A stretch of DNA of 64,000 nt from Agapanthus africanus (lineage: Eukaryota > Streptophyta > Magnoliopsida > Asparagales > Amaryllidaceae): positions 174,218,815-174,282,814 of the forward strand of contig JASDDO010000016.1 of the NCBI GenBank assembly GCA_030015575.1. The letters run 5' to 3'. Shown piece by piece: positions 11,771 to 22,480 of this stretch. Both the position numbers and the translations under genes were made by a program. The notes beneath the pieces are model-generated. The model saw nothing but the letters and a program-made list of their open reading frames with translations, did not search any database and was not told the DNA's origin. Each line of letters begins with the position of its first letter. Position 1 is the stretch's first letter.

Positions 11771-12465
11771 TGACTTCAACCGTATATTTTATTGCCGTCT
11801 TTCCAAATCCCTTTATTTGTCTTTAGTCGTTACCTTCTGTACACCATCGTTAGGCTAAATGGTTTTCTTCCTTCCCTATCGTTCGGCACCAGCCTTTGGT
11901 TTGGAAGAAGACTATCCAGTAAGCATAATAGGTGTACCCTCCTAAACCAAGGAGTACTCGCAACTGAGAGAAGGTGATGATAAAAGACAACTGAATAATA
12001 CCTTATTCTTTTAAAGGTGAAATAGGAGTGGCGATGAAGTACGCGGTTTTGGTCGTAAATGATATCAGTCGCAATTTACTTTGCCCTCTTTCTAATCCCT
12101 TTATTTTGTCTTTACATATTACCTTCTGCACACCCTACTTAGGCTAATTGGTTTTCTTCATTCCCTACCTTTCGGCGCCAGCCTATGGTTTGGAATAAGA
12201 CTATCCAATAGGCGTAATAGGTGTACTCTCCTAAACCAAGGAGCTCTCGCAACCTGAGAGAAGGTGATAATAAAAGACAACTGAATAAACCAATTCTTTT
12301 TCTCCTGAACCTGGATCCATCCTCGAAGAAGTCCCTTCGAGTTCGTATATAACCATACGATGGATCTATCCAATGGAAGTGGATATCCGTAGTAATACGG
12401 GTGTTCTGAGAAAATGCAAAGGGTAAAAGAAGGAGTGGCAATGACTTATGCAACTCAGACAATCC
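11771..12465 (-). repeat. Two-copy internal repeat in place of gag (Cop-A)
   Basis: Two direct copies on the minus strand: ~12465-12063, and a shortened one ~12062-11771. Shared blocks include TTGCGAGAGCTCCTTGG, the GGTTTAGGAG context, the GGTGTAC stretch and the TTGGATAGTC stretch. The same duplication occurs in Cop-D1 (24601-25400) and Cop-D2 (34290-35090), sitting between leader and pol where Cop-B has gag. One copy is open for 107 codons (12139-12462) but does not start with ATG and resembles no Gag I know. I do not call it a gene. Confidence 0.7.
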
Positions 12466-12774
12466 AAAAGCCAGTATTTTAAGAAGGTTCGGTCAACCTG
12501 GTCACTGAGTCATAGTCTAGGGTCGGTCAAAGGTCGCTGCCAAAGAGAGAGAGAAAAGAAACACTCTGCGTGCACTCTAACCTAGATCAGAATGGTCACC
12601 AATTTATCTAATCCGGAAACCTCCCACTGTCCTGTCAAATTCTCCTCCAAACCTAAAGAAGAATCAATCGGGATCACCCGAAGAGTAAACCAACTCATCA
12701 GTGGGAATCGGGATCCAACTCTCATCGCATGATAACGTGATGGAATGCATCCACGTTACTCATACTCCAGAAGG

Positions 12775-13047
12775 TATGCGCATACTTGGCAAGTTTCAGT
12801 TTCTTTAGAAACTCCCGATATGATTTATGCCCCATGCTCTTATGACCTTGGCGTATGTCAACAAATCATAAGTCACATGTCAAGTTCTGCCCGTCATTAT
12901 CTTGTTAATTTGAACCCACCCGTACATACCCTTGACGTATGCCAACAAGGTAATACGACTGTCCCAAACCAACTCATCTATCTATGTAACAAATGAATAC
13001 CCAGCAGCTACCAAACACTATGCCTTGACGTATGCCAACAAACATAG
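12775..13047 (-). other. Leader hairpin cluster of Cop-A (tetraloop ATAC)
   Basis: In transcript order: hp1 13047-13018 (arms CTATG/CATAG), hp2 12957-12921 (CGTAT-TAC/GTA-T-GTACG), hp3 12872-12839 (CTTATGA/TCATAAG, perfect). Each has an inner stem TTGRC/GYCAA closed by tetraloop ATAC, followed by GG. Then come AGTTTC/GAAACT (12813-12798) and the palindrome TATGCGCATA (12784-12775). Spacing is ~85-90 nt. The inner stem of hp3 has one A-C mismatch. Confidence 0.75.
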
Positions 13048-13179
13048 CTTGAATACTACTGACCATCCATAAGAAACGACGGAGGGCTACGGCTGGTTTT
13101 TGGCGAAAAACCTTTAGCGTAGTGAACTTGATATCACTGAAGGAACCTGATAGCTTTTTAAAATATAGTGGCGAAAACC

Positions 13180-13410
13180 TTTTGCTAAAGAGGTCACTCC
13201 CGGTAAAGGGATCTCGGCTCTTTCCTCGTGGAATGAGGTGCAGGATATTCCACTGAATACCGCTATGCAAAGCAACATGTAATCGACTATAGTGAAGTTA
13301 TTACGCTGACGTAAACTTCTGCCCAAGGGGTCAGTCCCGGTGAAGGGATATCAGCCCTTGCCCCGTCGAATGAGGTGCAGGATAATCCACTGAATACCGC
13401 TATGCATAAC
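13180..13410 (-). repeat. Two ~90-bp direct repeats in Cop-A leader
   Basis: Two minus-strand copies of a unit holding GGTATTCAGTGGA, CCTGCACCTCATTC, and ATCCC-TTYACCGGGAGTGAC. Equivalent pairs are found in Cop-D1, D2 and E, but not in Cop-B. No coding potential. Confidence 0.7.
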
Positions 13411-13794
13411 AAAAGGAAACGTCTTTGCAACAACACTTTTTAAATTTGTTCCAACAACTGTAAACAGGTTTGTTTTTACTTTGCGTTGATCAGAATCAAC
13501 GCAGTCCCATCAAATATCACACCAGAAAAGAACGAAAATAAAATGTACGTATATGCCATCCGCATTCGTCACTGGGTCCCGTCATCACCCGTTAGGTTAC
13601 TTAACTAACGACAGAGCGGGGACTGGACTAGCGCGGGTGTAAAACATATACAACATCTAATAGTATATAAACCAATATACAATAATCGCTCCAGGCGTGA
13701 TAGTATGTAACATTACAGAAAAGTAATAAGCATCACAGAACAATACAGATATCTGGGATCCCCGAGTTTCACAGAGCCGCTGCTGAAACTCGAC

Positions 13795-14100
13795 GTTCCC
13801 CTGTCGTGTGGATAGCCTGTGCAATGAAACCTAGACCCCTACGGGTGAGGCAAGTTACCCGCCAAAACCTGAAGCGAGGCAGCCCCCTACAGCATAGTGA
13901 ATGGACCACCCGGCACTCCACGGAATCCGGTAAGCTTGGGCACCCCTCCTTGGGTCAACCTGTACCCCCTACGAGTGCGGCGAATAGTCTGCCAATTCTA
14001 GAGTGGGACCCCTCTGCCTCTCAAAGCCATGAGATGCGGACCCGTTGCCCTCCCGAACCCGGCTATCCGTGCACTCCGTCGCGGGGCAGAACTTAGTACA
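13795..14100 (-). repeat. ~135-bp tandem duplication in Cop-A leader
   Basis: Two imperfect copies of a unit built on GGAGGGGTGC, TTGGCGGGT and CCGCRCYCGTAGGGG. Cop-D1 and D2 also have two; Cop-B (19355-19490) and Cop-E (41815-41940) have one. The 96-codon plus-strand frame here is a shadow of the duplication. Confidence 0.65.
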
Positions 14101-14572
14101 GTAATGAAAAATAATACAATAGGTACATCGACCGCAACCTGGTCGTGCCCCAAAAGAATATTATACAACAGGCAGTGACGGCTGTCCACAGGTTGGACGC
14201 TCGTCCCGCAATATCAAATAAACACAAACTGTACTACCATTGCACACTGCTATCCACCACGACAAATCCGCAACATCACAGCACAACACAGAACATCAAC
14301 GCGAATGTCACGTTCGCAAACCCGTCTAAAAGAACTATAGCAATTAAACTCGGTTTACCGATCAAATGACATTCCCGGTCGGAGATATAATGTAAGCACT
14401 GTAAACTAACGTGTTTAAATTTCGATCGACCAAAGACCAAATATCAAAAAGTGGGCCCCACTGCTTACTGGTGAACAGTAACAAAACCTGGGCCAAAAAG
14501 ATATATACCAAAAATCACAAAATCCAACAGAGAACCCACTGACAAAATTTGGGAGCACGAGCTCACCACGTG

Positions 14573-14614
14573 GCCGCGGATGCGCGGCCAAACCATGGGT
14601 TTGGCCGCGTTTCC
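14573..14614 (-). other. GC-rich hairpin after the PBS (Cop-A)
   Basis: Perfect 12-bp arms CGCGGCCAAACC / GGTTTGGCCGCG (14583-14594 and 14598-14609) around a 3-nt loop, extended by GGA/TCC. It lies ~205 nt downstream of the PBS. Comparable hairpins are found in Cop-D1, D2 and E at the same place. Confidence 0.75.
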
Positions 14615-14818
14615 ACTGGCGCTTTGGTGGAGACACGTGCCCAAATTTCGTCGTGGTTCTTAGAAAAGCCTGCACAGATTTTTAAGACATACAGAATTAA
14701 TTTTTGAGACCATTTAAAATCAACAGAAACTGTCGGGCATGGATTTTGCAATTTTCGATTTCCGGTCGGATCGATGTTTTAAACGCGTTAGCACAAGTTA
14801 GTATAGCAAAATGGTGAG

Positions 14819-14830
14819 GCTCTGATACCA
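14819..14830 (-). other. Primer-binding site of Cop-A
   Basis: Minus strand TGGTATCAGAGC, one base after the 5' LTR. Confidence 0.9.
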
Positions 14831-14831
14831 C

Positions 14832-16969
14832 TGTAAGTCTATGCTAGCGCCCCGGCAGTCTACAGACGCCAAAATGCGGAACAAAACTTTTAAACTGGCG
14901 CTATCGTATACTTTAACCCGGATATGCCATTATTGCTAAACTAACAAACTGTAAAGAGTGTAGAAAGGTTATACCGAACGATCCGAGTCCTTCGTTCTTT
15001 AACCATCATCCCACGCTCCGTTGCGGCTGCTCCGATCTCGTCGATCTCCGATATCCTCGTCGAGGTGGCACCACAAGATCGGTTCTTTAAACGGGCTCCC
15101 GCCTCTGACTCGAGGTAACTCGGTCGTCAAGTTTGCTAAAAGAGACGACCAAGATTGATGTAGAGAATGAGTAGATGACTTTGTCTCACTTCGTCCAAAT
15201 CCGTGGACGATCGGTTAATGAAGTTGCCGAAGGAATCGAGTGATGGAATGAAATGGACTGTGAAATTCCATACACCGATAAAACCTATCATAATCTTTTC
15301 TAGCAAATGAAAACTCAAGTGAGAGAGAGAATGAGGAGAGAGAGAGGGCCGGCCATATATAGCAAGAGGGAGGTGACCGTAGGAGAGGGGGGTGACCTTA
15401 AGCATAAAGCTTATCATGAAGAAAATATCTTAAGGAAAACAAAAAGCTTTAATAACAAAGCATGAGTCATTATGCATTAATTGAACCATTAAAGCAACCA
15501 ATGAAAATCCAACACCAATTAATCCTAGTCACCTCATCTAGAAACTTCTAGAAGAATCCACACTCATCTCAAGAAAAGATAAATCCGTCTTTAACAGAAT
15601 GTTAAAAGACGGCTGATAGAAAACTGGAAACTGGCAACTTCCAAAAGTGATCCTGAAACGACTTTCAGGATAACCCCGAAACTGTATAAATATACCCGCA
15701 TTTGTATTACGACCGAATACAAATGCAACTGAGACAAAGATATTATACCTACTCAATATAATACTCGGATCCGGCTTAAACCAAAGCCGACCAGTATCAT
15801 CTGCCCGAAAACTGACACGTGCGTAAACGCACGTGCATTTTCCGAACCCTGCCATAAAACCATACAGCCTCTACAACGTTTTGCCCGAACTTGGGAAACT
15901 GTCTGTGGGGGACTCTAATGACTCGTCAGTACCCTGGCAGTGGGTTTAACCATAAACCGTCAGCGGCACTAGCTATGCGTAACGGCTGCCCACGGACTGA
16001 CCTCAAGGGAGGCTGATGAGCAAACTCAAGGGAGGCCGATGAGCGAACTCATCCAGAAACCCTACTGAGCCTAACAGTGACAATGTATATACAGTCCGGT
16101 CCGTTCGTCAATGAGTATCGCATATCTGCCTAGGGGGCTAGCAACGTCAGACCCACAATAGCAGTATAAGTCGTGTCGGAGTGAAGCCTCAATACACCCT
16201 GAGATACTACTGGAGTACCTACCACTAAATCTCCTACCATGGACATGGATTTGTGTAATGGCTCTCCTAGACACAGCACGACCTCGCCCCCAATACCGGG
16301 AGAGACGAATCCCCTGCCGATCCACTCACGTGCCTCCATATGGCTCGGGACTGTACCCAAAAGCTACCTGTTTGCACGACTCCTTTGAGCCGTGGTAGGG
16401 TAGAAATCAAAGCACAGTGGGAACTCACACGAGACAAATGACGACCTCAGGTCGATGAACTAACCTGTACACATGTCACCAGGGAACTGCTATCTGACGG
16501 TAGATATAATACTAACTAGCAGATTCCCGGCGAGTCCTGTCCGGTGTACTCATAACCCAATGAGCACCTGTATACATCTTAGGTGATCCAACTGACACCA
16601 GTGGCTTGTGAGACCGGCCACCGCCCCTCGTCGGGGTCTCGACTGTACACACTAGTCTACTCCGGAGTATCGATGCCCCGTCTCGAAACTCCCACGACTA
16701 GGGACCACAATTAAGGATATGCATATAAACTACCCAACTCTCACGTATATGATCGCCATCATACTGTTGGTAGTTAAGCAAGATCCTAAGGGCTCTATCA
16801 AAGTGTAACATGCAATCAGTCACCTGAACATGTACACGACTGATAAAGGCAAACCAGATAGCATACTATCATCTTGAGTAAGATTGTCATACCGGTATAG
16901 GTCCTCCGCAATCATTGCAATCACGTACCTGTGATCCAATAATTGACTATGAGGGCACTATCTCCAACA
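14832..16969 (-). repeat. Cop-A 5' LTR
   Basis: 2,138 bp, ~99% identical by eye to 7336-9474. Same inverted repeat and TATA-like box (near 15684-15726). The right end is followed by the ACTAC duplication. Confidence 0.9.
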
Positions 16970-16974
16970 ACTAC
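16970..16974. repeat. Target site duplication of Cop-A, right
   Basis: ACTAC, identical to 7331-7335. Confidence 0.9.
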
Positions 16975-17309
16975 CTACTGCTAGCGTATTGATGAGTCTT
17001 AGAGTCCCACAAAGGGGTCTCCTAGCTCAGGCGAAAAGATGTGGGGTGCCTATGGGATATGCGCGGGAGCTCGATTAAATGCGTGTATTTTAATCGGGCG
17101 TTTACTTTTGGACGGGTCGTATGTGATATGACCAGGTTATTAAATCAAGTGTTGATTTAATATTAAGTCCATTAGCTCATTTATTAGAACATACTTCTTT
17201 ATGATGTATGCATGAGTGTATGTATATGTTGATATGGATGCACACATGCAAGCATACATGTGTCATGGTTGATGATACATTGGTGGTGGCAATACAAGAC
17301 AGACATGGT

Positions 17310-17360
<51 letters not shown>

Positions 17361-18027
17361 ATTATTTGAGAAAAGCAAAATGGGATTAAAATCATGGTTG
17401 ACTATTCTACACTCTTTTCTTGTGTTGACCAAAGACAATACCATGGTTTTGTAGCCCATGGTTTTGCTTAAACTCAAGTTACAAAATATCTAGATATTTT
17501 GTAACCATGGTTAAAGATGACATAGTTCTCACTCTTTTTGGATTATGTTCATATGATTATCACTTGAGTCAAGTTAAACCTCTTCTTCTTCCTCCTTCAA
17601 GCTCTCTAGGGTTTCAAAAGTGAGGGAAAAACATAAAAAGAAAAGGTTTTTGAGTGAGATCCAAACCCACATCACCAATCTATATTAGTCTAGCCCACTA
17701 GTGTAGGTTGTTTGCTCCACTTCTTCAAAGATCAAGTGAAGCTAGGAGCTTGAGCAAAGGGACTTCGTGGTGGATCATCGTAGACTTGGAAGGATTCAAG
17801 TGAACCGGTTCAAACCTTAGTTGATCAAAGGAGTCACAAGAGGAGGTCTACAAAGGTTGTATTACTTACCTTTTATTGTTAGACACTTGTTTGTATGAGA
17901 TACTAGATGTTGTTACCCTAATTTTCTAGTTCGATACATGGTTCGTATTGTTTAGAACCCCCTAAATTTTTATTATAGCATGTGTGATGCAACCCAAACC
18001 CTAAGATGGTGCTAGAGAATCCCTACA
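16975..18027 (+). repeat. Cop-B 5' LTR, 3' part
   Basis: Resumes the LTR interrupted by Cop-A and matches 55056-55959 of the 3' LTR, then continues ~70-130 bp beyond the Gyp-3 insertion point to the LTR end CCCTACA at 18027. It includes the (AT)n tract. The 72- and 92-codon minus-strand frames here are artefacts of that tract. Confidence 0.85.
17313..17359. repeat. (AT)n microsatellite
   Basis: About 23 AT units in the Cop-B 5' LTR. The same place in the 3' LTR (near 55410) has only about five, so the tract changed length after Cop-B inserted. Confidence 0.9.
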
Positions 18028-18028
18028 G

Positions 18029-18040
18029 TGGTATCAGAGC
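18029..18040 (+). other. Primer-binding site of Cop-B
   Basis: TGGTATCAGAGC one base after LTR end CCCTACA. Confidence 0.9.
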
Positions 18041-20065
18041 CAGGCTAGAAACTTAGACGATGTTAGATAAATTACGAAACCGAAATAACTCCGAAATCAC
18101 GATATTCTGAAACCCTAGAATGTGCACTCTGCTGATTTTAAAATGAGCTCGAAAAATTATTTTTGCAACTGCAGAAGTTTACATATGATGAACTGAGGAC
18201 ACTGGAGAAAAACGAGGCCCATCCACCGTTTTTGAACCGGCCACATCCCCTATAATTCCGGCCTGGACGGCGGCCCCCCTGCCTCCAAATTGCTTCATTT
18301 TCCTCTGGTGCTCAGCTCTGTAGATTTTGGGGTTTCAGGTATTGTTTGTTTAGCCCAAAATTTCATATGATGTTAATTTTTCTTAGGGGCTAATTCAGAG
18401 TATTTCGTAGTCGTAATTTTAACATTGTTTTTCGTAACTTGGACGACGTTTAACAGTTCGAGCGAACATCAATAACCCCCTAATTGCTCTCGCAGGAAAT
18501 TTTCCATGTGTTGGAATTTTACAAGTTAAAGATATTTGAAAGTTCATGCAAGTAACCCTATGGACCCTTTAGAGGAACGTAACCCTAACTCGATTCTATG
18601 ACCATGGAACCGTGGACAAACCTTAGGGTTTGCCGTAGTCCCGTGGCGCCATAGGTGAGGCAAGGGTTAACCCTTCTACGGTTGGTCCATAGACGCTGTG
18701 GCATGTTTTGGGTATTTTAGTTTTGCTCAAGTGTTGAGCTCTCGGGGTAATTTGTGGGTGTTTGTTGATTCGATAGAAACGTTTAAATATCGTCTAGATA
18801 TTTGTGAATGTGATACAATAATTGGAATCTACACTAATTAGTTTAGTGAAAAATAATTAGTTGCGTGTAAATCTAACATTTTGGCCTCGGGTAGAATCAT
18901 GAATCTTGTTGAATTACACGAATTCTTTTGAAAATGTGTTTTCATAGATGAGACCCAAATGTAAGATTTGCATCGTTAGGCATGAAATCCAGAATATGTG
19001 ATATTCCGGGTTTATGATGTCTAAAGGCAGTGTTGATTCCAATAGTTGTAGTTTTTCACTTTCTTTTCTGCAACCGTAAGTGTAGTATGTGGTGTATCGC
19101 CGGTTTCGTTGCGATACATCAACGACAATTTGTGTACGCATACTTACTTACGTTGATGATATGTGATATTATGTGTTGCTGAGATATGATGTACAGGATC
19201 GTCGTGAATGAATGGCCGGGGGTTTTATGTGAGATGCGAGTTTTTCTTTTCATTCATGTAAAATTATATGTATGTAATATTCTTTTATTGGGGCACTTTC
19301 GAGTTGCGAATGATGTCACCATTGTTTTATATTATTTAGTTTTCTGCATTAGGATAGACCCAAGGAGGGGAGCACAAGTGACCGGGTTCTAGGGTTCAGT
19401 GGGAAGCCATCTCGAGGAGTCGAGACCGGGTCTCCTAAACTCTAGAATTGGTAGGGTCACTTGCCGCTCTCGTAGGGGTCAAGGGGTGTGGGCTTGGCTA
19501 TTCATCGCGACCGTGGAATCCGTATTTTCTATTGTTGGCTAAATACAAAATACGGACCTCATAGTATATCCTGTATTTTCATATATGTGCTTCTGCCGTT
19601 GATATTCTATGATGTGATCACTTTATATGTTGAGACGAATGATTTATTATATATATGATATATAATAAACGTTGCGTATGTTTTGCATCCGCGCTAGTCC
19701 TGCCCCGCTATGCCGTCAGTTAAGTAACCTAACGGTACATAACGGGACACTGTGGCGAATGCGGATGGCATAAGCGTACGTTCTATTTTCGTTTCTTTTC
19801 TGTAATGGCTTAAGGACTTAAATGATGGGACTACATTAATGAGATTAATGTAAACAAAAAGGAACCTAAAAAGATGTTGTAGAATCGGATTTGAAACCTA
19901 CTCGGCTTTTTATGAAAAAGAAAGTTTTCAAATTGCGGAGCTTTAGCCACTCCTTTTAAAACCATTGGATTCTACAACGATATCAAGTTCAAAGCGTTAA
20001 AGGTTTTCTTAAAAACTATTTGCAGCCCTCCGTCATTTTAGGAAGTAGAGTACTTAGTATTCGTG

Positions 20066-20095
20066 CTGCGTATTTTGACTATAGTTAAGGCGCAG
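20066..20095 (+). other. Leader hairpin 1 of Cop-B (tetraloop TATA)
   Basis: Outer arms CTGCG/CGCAG, spacer TATT, inner stem TTGAC/GTTAA, loop TATA, then GG. Hairpins 2 and 3 lie at 50286-50321 and 50368-50401, split off by Cop-D1. Without the insertion, spacing is ~89 and 82 nt. Confidence 0.75.
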
Positions 20096-20099
20096 TGTA

Positions 20100-20104
20100 C
20101 GGTA
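20100..20104. repeat. Target site duplication of Cop-D1, left
   Basis: CGGTA, matching CGATA at 50231-50235 with one transition. The uninterrupted site can be seen in Cop-E (reverse complement of 41080-41090), which reads GTGTACGGTAGCTA. Confidence 0.75.
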
Positions 20105-22224
20105 TGTTGGAGATAGTGCCCTCAGAGTCAATTATTGGATCACAGGCACGTCATTGCAATGATTGAGGGATGACCTATCCCGGTAGGACAGTCTTACTCA
20201 AGATGATAGTATGCTATCTGGTTTATCTTTATCATCGTGTGCTGCTTTATGTGACATTACTGATCATTATTGCACGTTGATAGAGCCCCTAGGATTCTTG
20301 CTTGACTACCAGCAGTATGAGGGTGATCATATACGTGGGAACTGGGGTCTATAAGCACATCCTTAAAAGGTCCCTAGTCGTGGGAGTTTCGAGACAGGGC
20401 ATCGATACTCCAGAGTAGACTAGTGTATACAGTCGAGACCCCGACGAGGGGCGGTGGACGGTCTCACAAGCCACTGGTGTCAGTTGGTTCACCTAAGATG
20501 TATACAGGTGCTCATTGGGTTATGAGTACATCGGACAGGACTCGCCGGGAACATGCTAGTTGGGATTATACCAGACGTCAGATAGCAGTTCCCTGGTGAC
20601 ATGTGTACAGGTTAGTTCATCGACCTGAGGATCGTCATTTGTCTCGTGTGAGTTCCCACTGTACTTTGATTACTACCCTACAACACTCAAAGGAGTCGTG
20701 CAAACAGGTTTTAGTTGGGTACAGTCCCGAGCCACATGGAGGCAGTGAGCGGATCTGCAGGGGTTCGTCTCTCCCGGTATTGGGGGTGAGGTCGCACTGT
20801 GTCTAGGAGAGCCATTACACGAAGTCCTTGGCCAAGGCAGGAGATTTACTGGTAGGTATTCCAGTAGTATCTCAGGGTGTTCTGGGCTACACTCCGACAC
20901 GACTTGTACCGCTTTTGGGGGTCTGACTTTTACCAACCCCCTAGGCCCGCCATGCGATGCTCATAGACGAACGGACCGGACTGTACGGATATTGTCACTG
21001 ACAGGCTCAGTAGGGTGTCAGGATGAGTTCGCTCATCGACGTCCCTTTTGGTCAATACCTGGTAGCCCGTCACGTATGGCTAATACCTCTGACGTGCTAG
21101 TGGTTAAATCCACAACCAAGGTGTTGACGAGTCTTTAGAGTCCCCCACAGACCGTTTTCTCAAGTTTCGGGTGAAATGCTGAAGAGGCCGTATGGAGATA
21201 TGGCAGGGTTCGATCTTATCCCTGCGGTATTGCACGGATCATGATCGGACGGATAATACTAGCGGACTTTGGTTTAAGCCGGATCCTAGTATTGTACAGT
21301 GTAGATTTTTTCTCTTTGCATTTGTATTCAGTGGGAATACAAATGCGGGTTTGTATATACAGTCGCGGGGTTTTCCTGTAATTTATTACGGAATCAGTTT
21401 TCTGAAGTTGCTAGTTTGCATTCCGTTCCGGCCAGTTTTCTTTTGTTCCTTCACGGCCGGATTTTTCTGATGGAGGGGCAAATTTGCAAGTTTGCAAATT
21501 AGCTAATGTGGAGGGTTTATTTGGATATGGAAAGATTATGATAGCATCTTTTCTTTTCATGCATCATTTCTTTTGCATTAAATGAGATGAGAAAGGATTA
21601 GAAATTGATTTGATATTGTTATCATCACTTTTGGATGTGGTCACCCTTTTGCTTTTCCTACAGTCACCTCTCTTCATGTTTGATTCTTTTTTTCCCTCCA
21701 CCATTTGATGATGAGGGGGCCGGCCACTTGAGAGAGAGGGGGATTCATTTTGAGTGGTGATTTTCTTGATCTCATTTGATCATTCCTTGCTAGAAAAATG
21801 AGAGCACCATTTTCCTCCAAAGTTCATTATTTCATTCCTCCATCAAAGGCAACTTCACCCCATTGAGACAATGTGATTCTACACTAGCCTACAGCATTTC
21901 TTGGGCACGTCGGCTCGCCAACTTCGTGCCCGAGTTGCCTTGGTCCAGAGATGGGAGCCCGTAAAAGAACCCGGCGATGTGGTGCCCGTTTCGACGAGGA
22001 GGTGACGACCGGAGATTCCGCGAGGAGATCGGAGTAGAGGCGAAGACCGAAGGACACGGATCGCTTGGTATAGCTCTCTACTCCTTTTTTATTTTGCTAG
22101 AGTTAGATTAATGGCCCGATTCGGGTTTTTAGTGCGCGGTGGTGCCGGTTCAATGGTTTTTGAAAAGTTTCGTTTCCGCATTCCGGCGTCGGATTGACGG
22201 CCGGGGCGCCGCCGTGTACTTACA
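20105..22224 (+). repeat. Cop-D1 5' LTR
   Basis: 2,120 bp, from TGTTGGAGATAGTG to GTACTTACA. Contains the conserved GATAGTATGCTATC palindrome near 20207, the 12-bp inverted repeat and TATA-like box (21318-21360), and the GC-rich end. The 67-92 codon open frames recur in every LTR copy of the family and are not genes. Confidence 0.9.
21318..21360 (+). promoter_or_regulatory. Putative LTR promoter: 12-bp inverted repeat plus TATA-like box (Cop-D1)
   Basis: Perfect arms GCATTTGTATTC (21318-21329) and GAATACAAATGC (21335-21346), 5-nt spacer, then GTATATAC (21353-21360). Confidence 0.5.
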
Positions 22225-22225
22225 G

Positions 22226-22237
22226 TGGTATCAAAGC
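22226..22237 (+). other. Primer-binding site of Cop-D1
   Basis: TGGTATCAAAGC, one mismatch from the TGGTATCAGAGC of all other elements here. Confidence 0.85.
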
Positions 22238-22435
22238 CTTGCCATTAACCTAGTCTAGCTTGATCTAACGTGTTTAGAACTTTGATCGGACGAATTTTCA
22301 AAAACCGCATTTTTATTGCATTAGTTTCTGTCGAAATTTTTTTGGGCTCTAAAAATTTTTCAGGTTGTTGCAGAAACACATGCAAGCAAATTTAAGCATT
22401 CTGCAAAAATTTAGTTGGGTGATGCTTCAGTTAGA

Positions 22436-22480
22436 CCGCGGAAACGCGGCCAAACCACTAGTTTGGCCGCGGTTCCGCGG
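22436..22480 (+). other. GC-rich hairpin after the PBS (Cop-D1)
   Basis: Arms CCGCGGAA-A-CGCGGCCAAAC and GTTTGGCCGCG-G-TTCCGCGG pair over ~19 bp with one A-G mismatch around a 5-nt loop CACTA. ~200 nt downstream of the PBS. Confidence 0.8.

Larger units (their letters stand above)
7336..16969 (-). mobile_element. Cop-A, non-autonomous copia element, complete
   Basis: A full element of 9,634 bp on the minus strand: 5' LTR 16969-14832, PBS, internal 14831-9475, PPT, 3' LTR 9474-7336, with a perfect 5-bp target duplication ACTAC. The two LTRs differ at roughly 20 positions by eye (~1%), so the insertion is recent. It shares its LTR family and internal organisation with Cop-D1 and Cop-D2. There is no gag; a two-copy repeat occupies that place and pol is a decayed remnant. 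It must have moved using proteins from another element. Confidence 0.9.
18041..20104 (+). other. Cop-B 5' leader, first part
   Basis: Untranslated leader between PBS and the Cop-D1 insertion. It holds a degenerate GC-rich hairpin region (~18215-18265), one copy of the ~135-bp leader unit (19355-19490), the quasi-palindrome around CAGTTAAGTAACCTAACG (near 19715) and the first tetraloop hairpin (20066-20095). The two ~90-bp repeats seen in the other elements are absent. No open frame is supported. Confidence 0.7.

Noticed and set aside
12139..12462. A 107-codon frame as a novel protein of the A/D family
   Set aside because: No ATG start, not open over the same extent in D1 or D2, and it lies in the two-copy repeat. 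No protein family recognised.
12839..13047. CRISPR-like array from the regularly spaced repeats
   Set aside because: Only three units per element, in plant retrotransposon leaders, with hairpin arms that differ between units. Not a CRISPR array.
17177..17477. Repeated Ile-Tyr reading frames
   Set aside because: Translation of the (AT)n tract.
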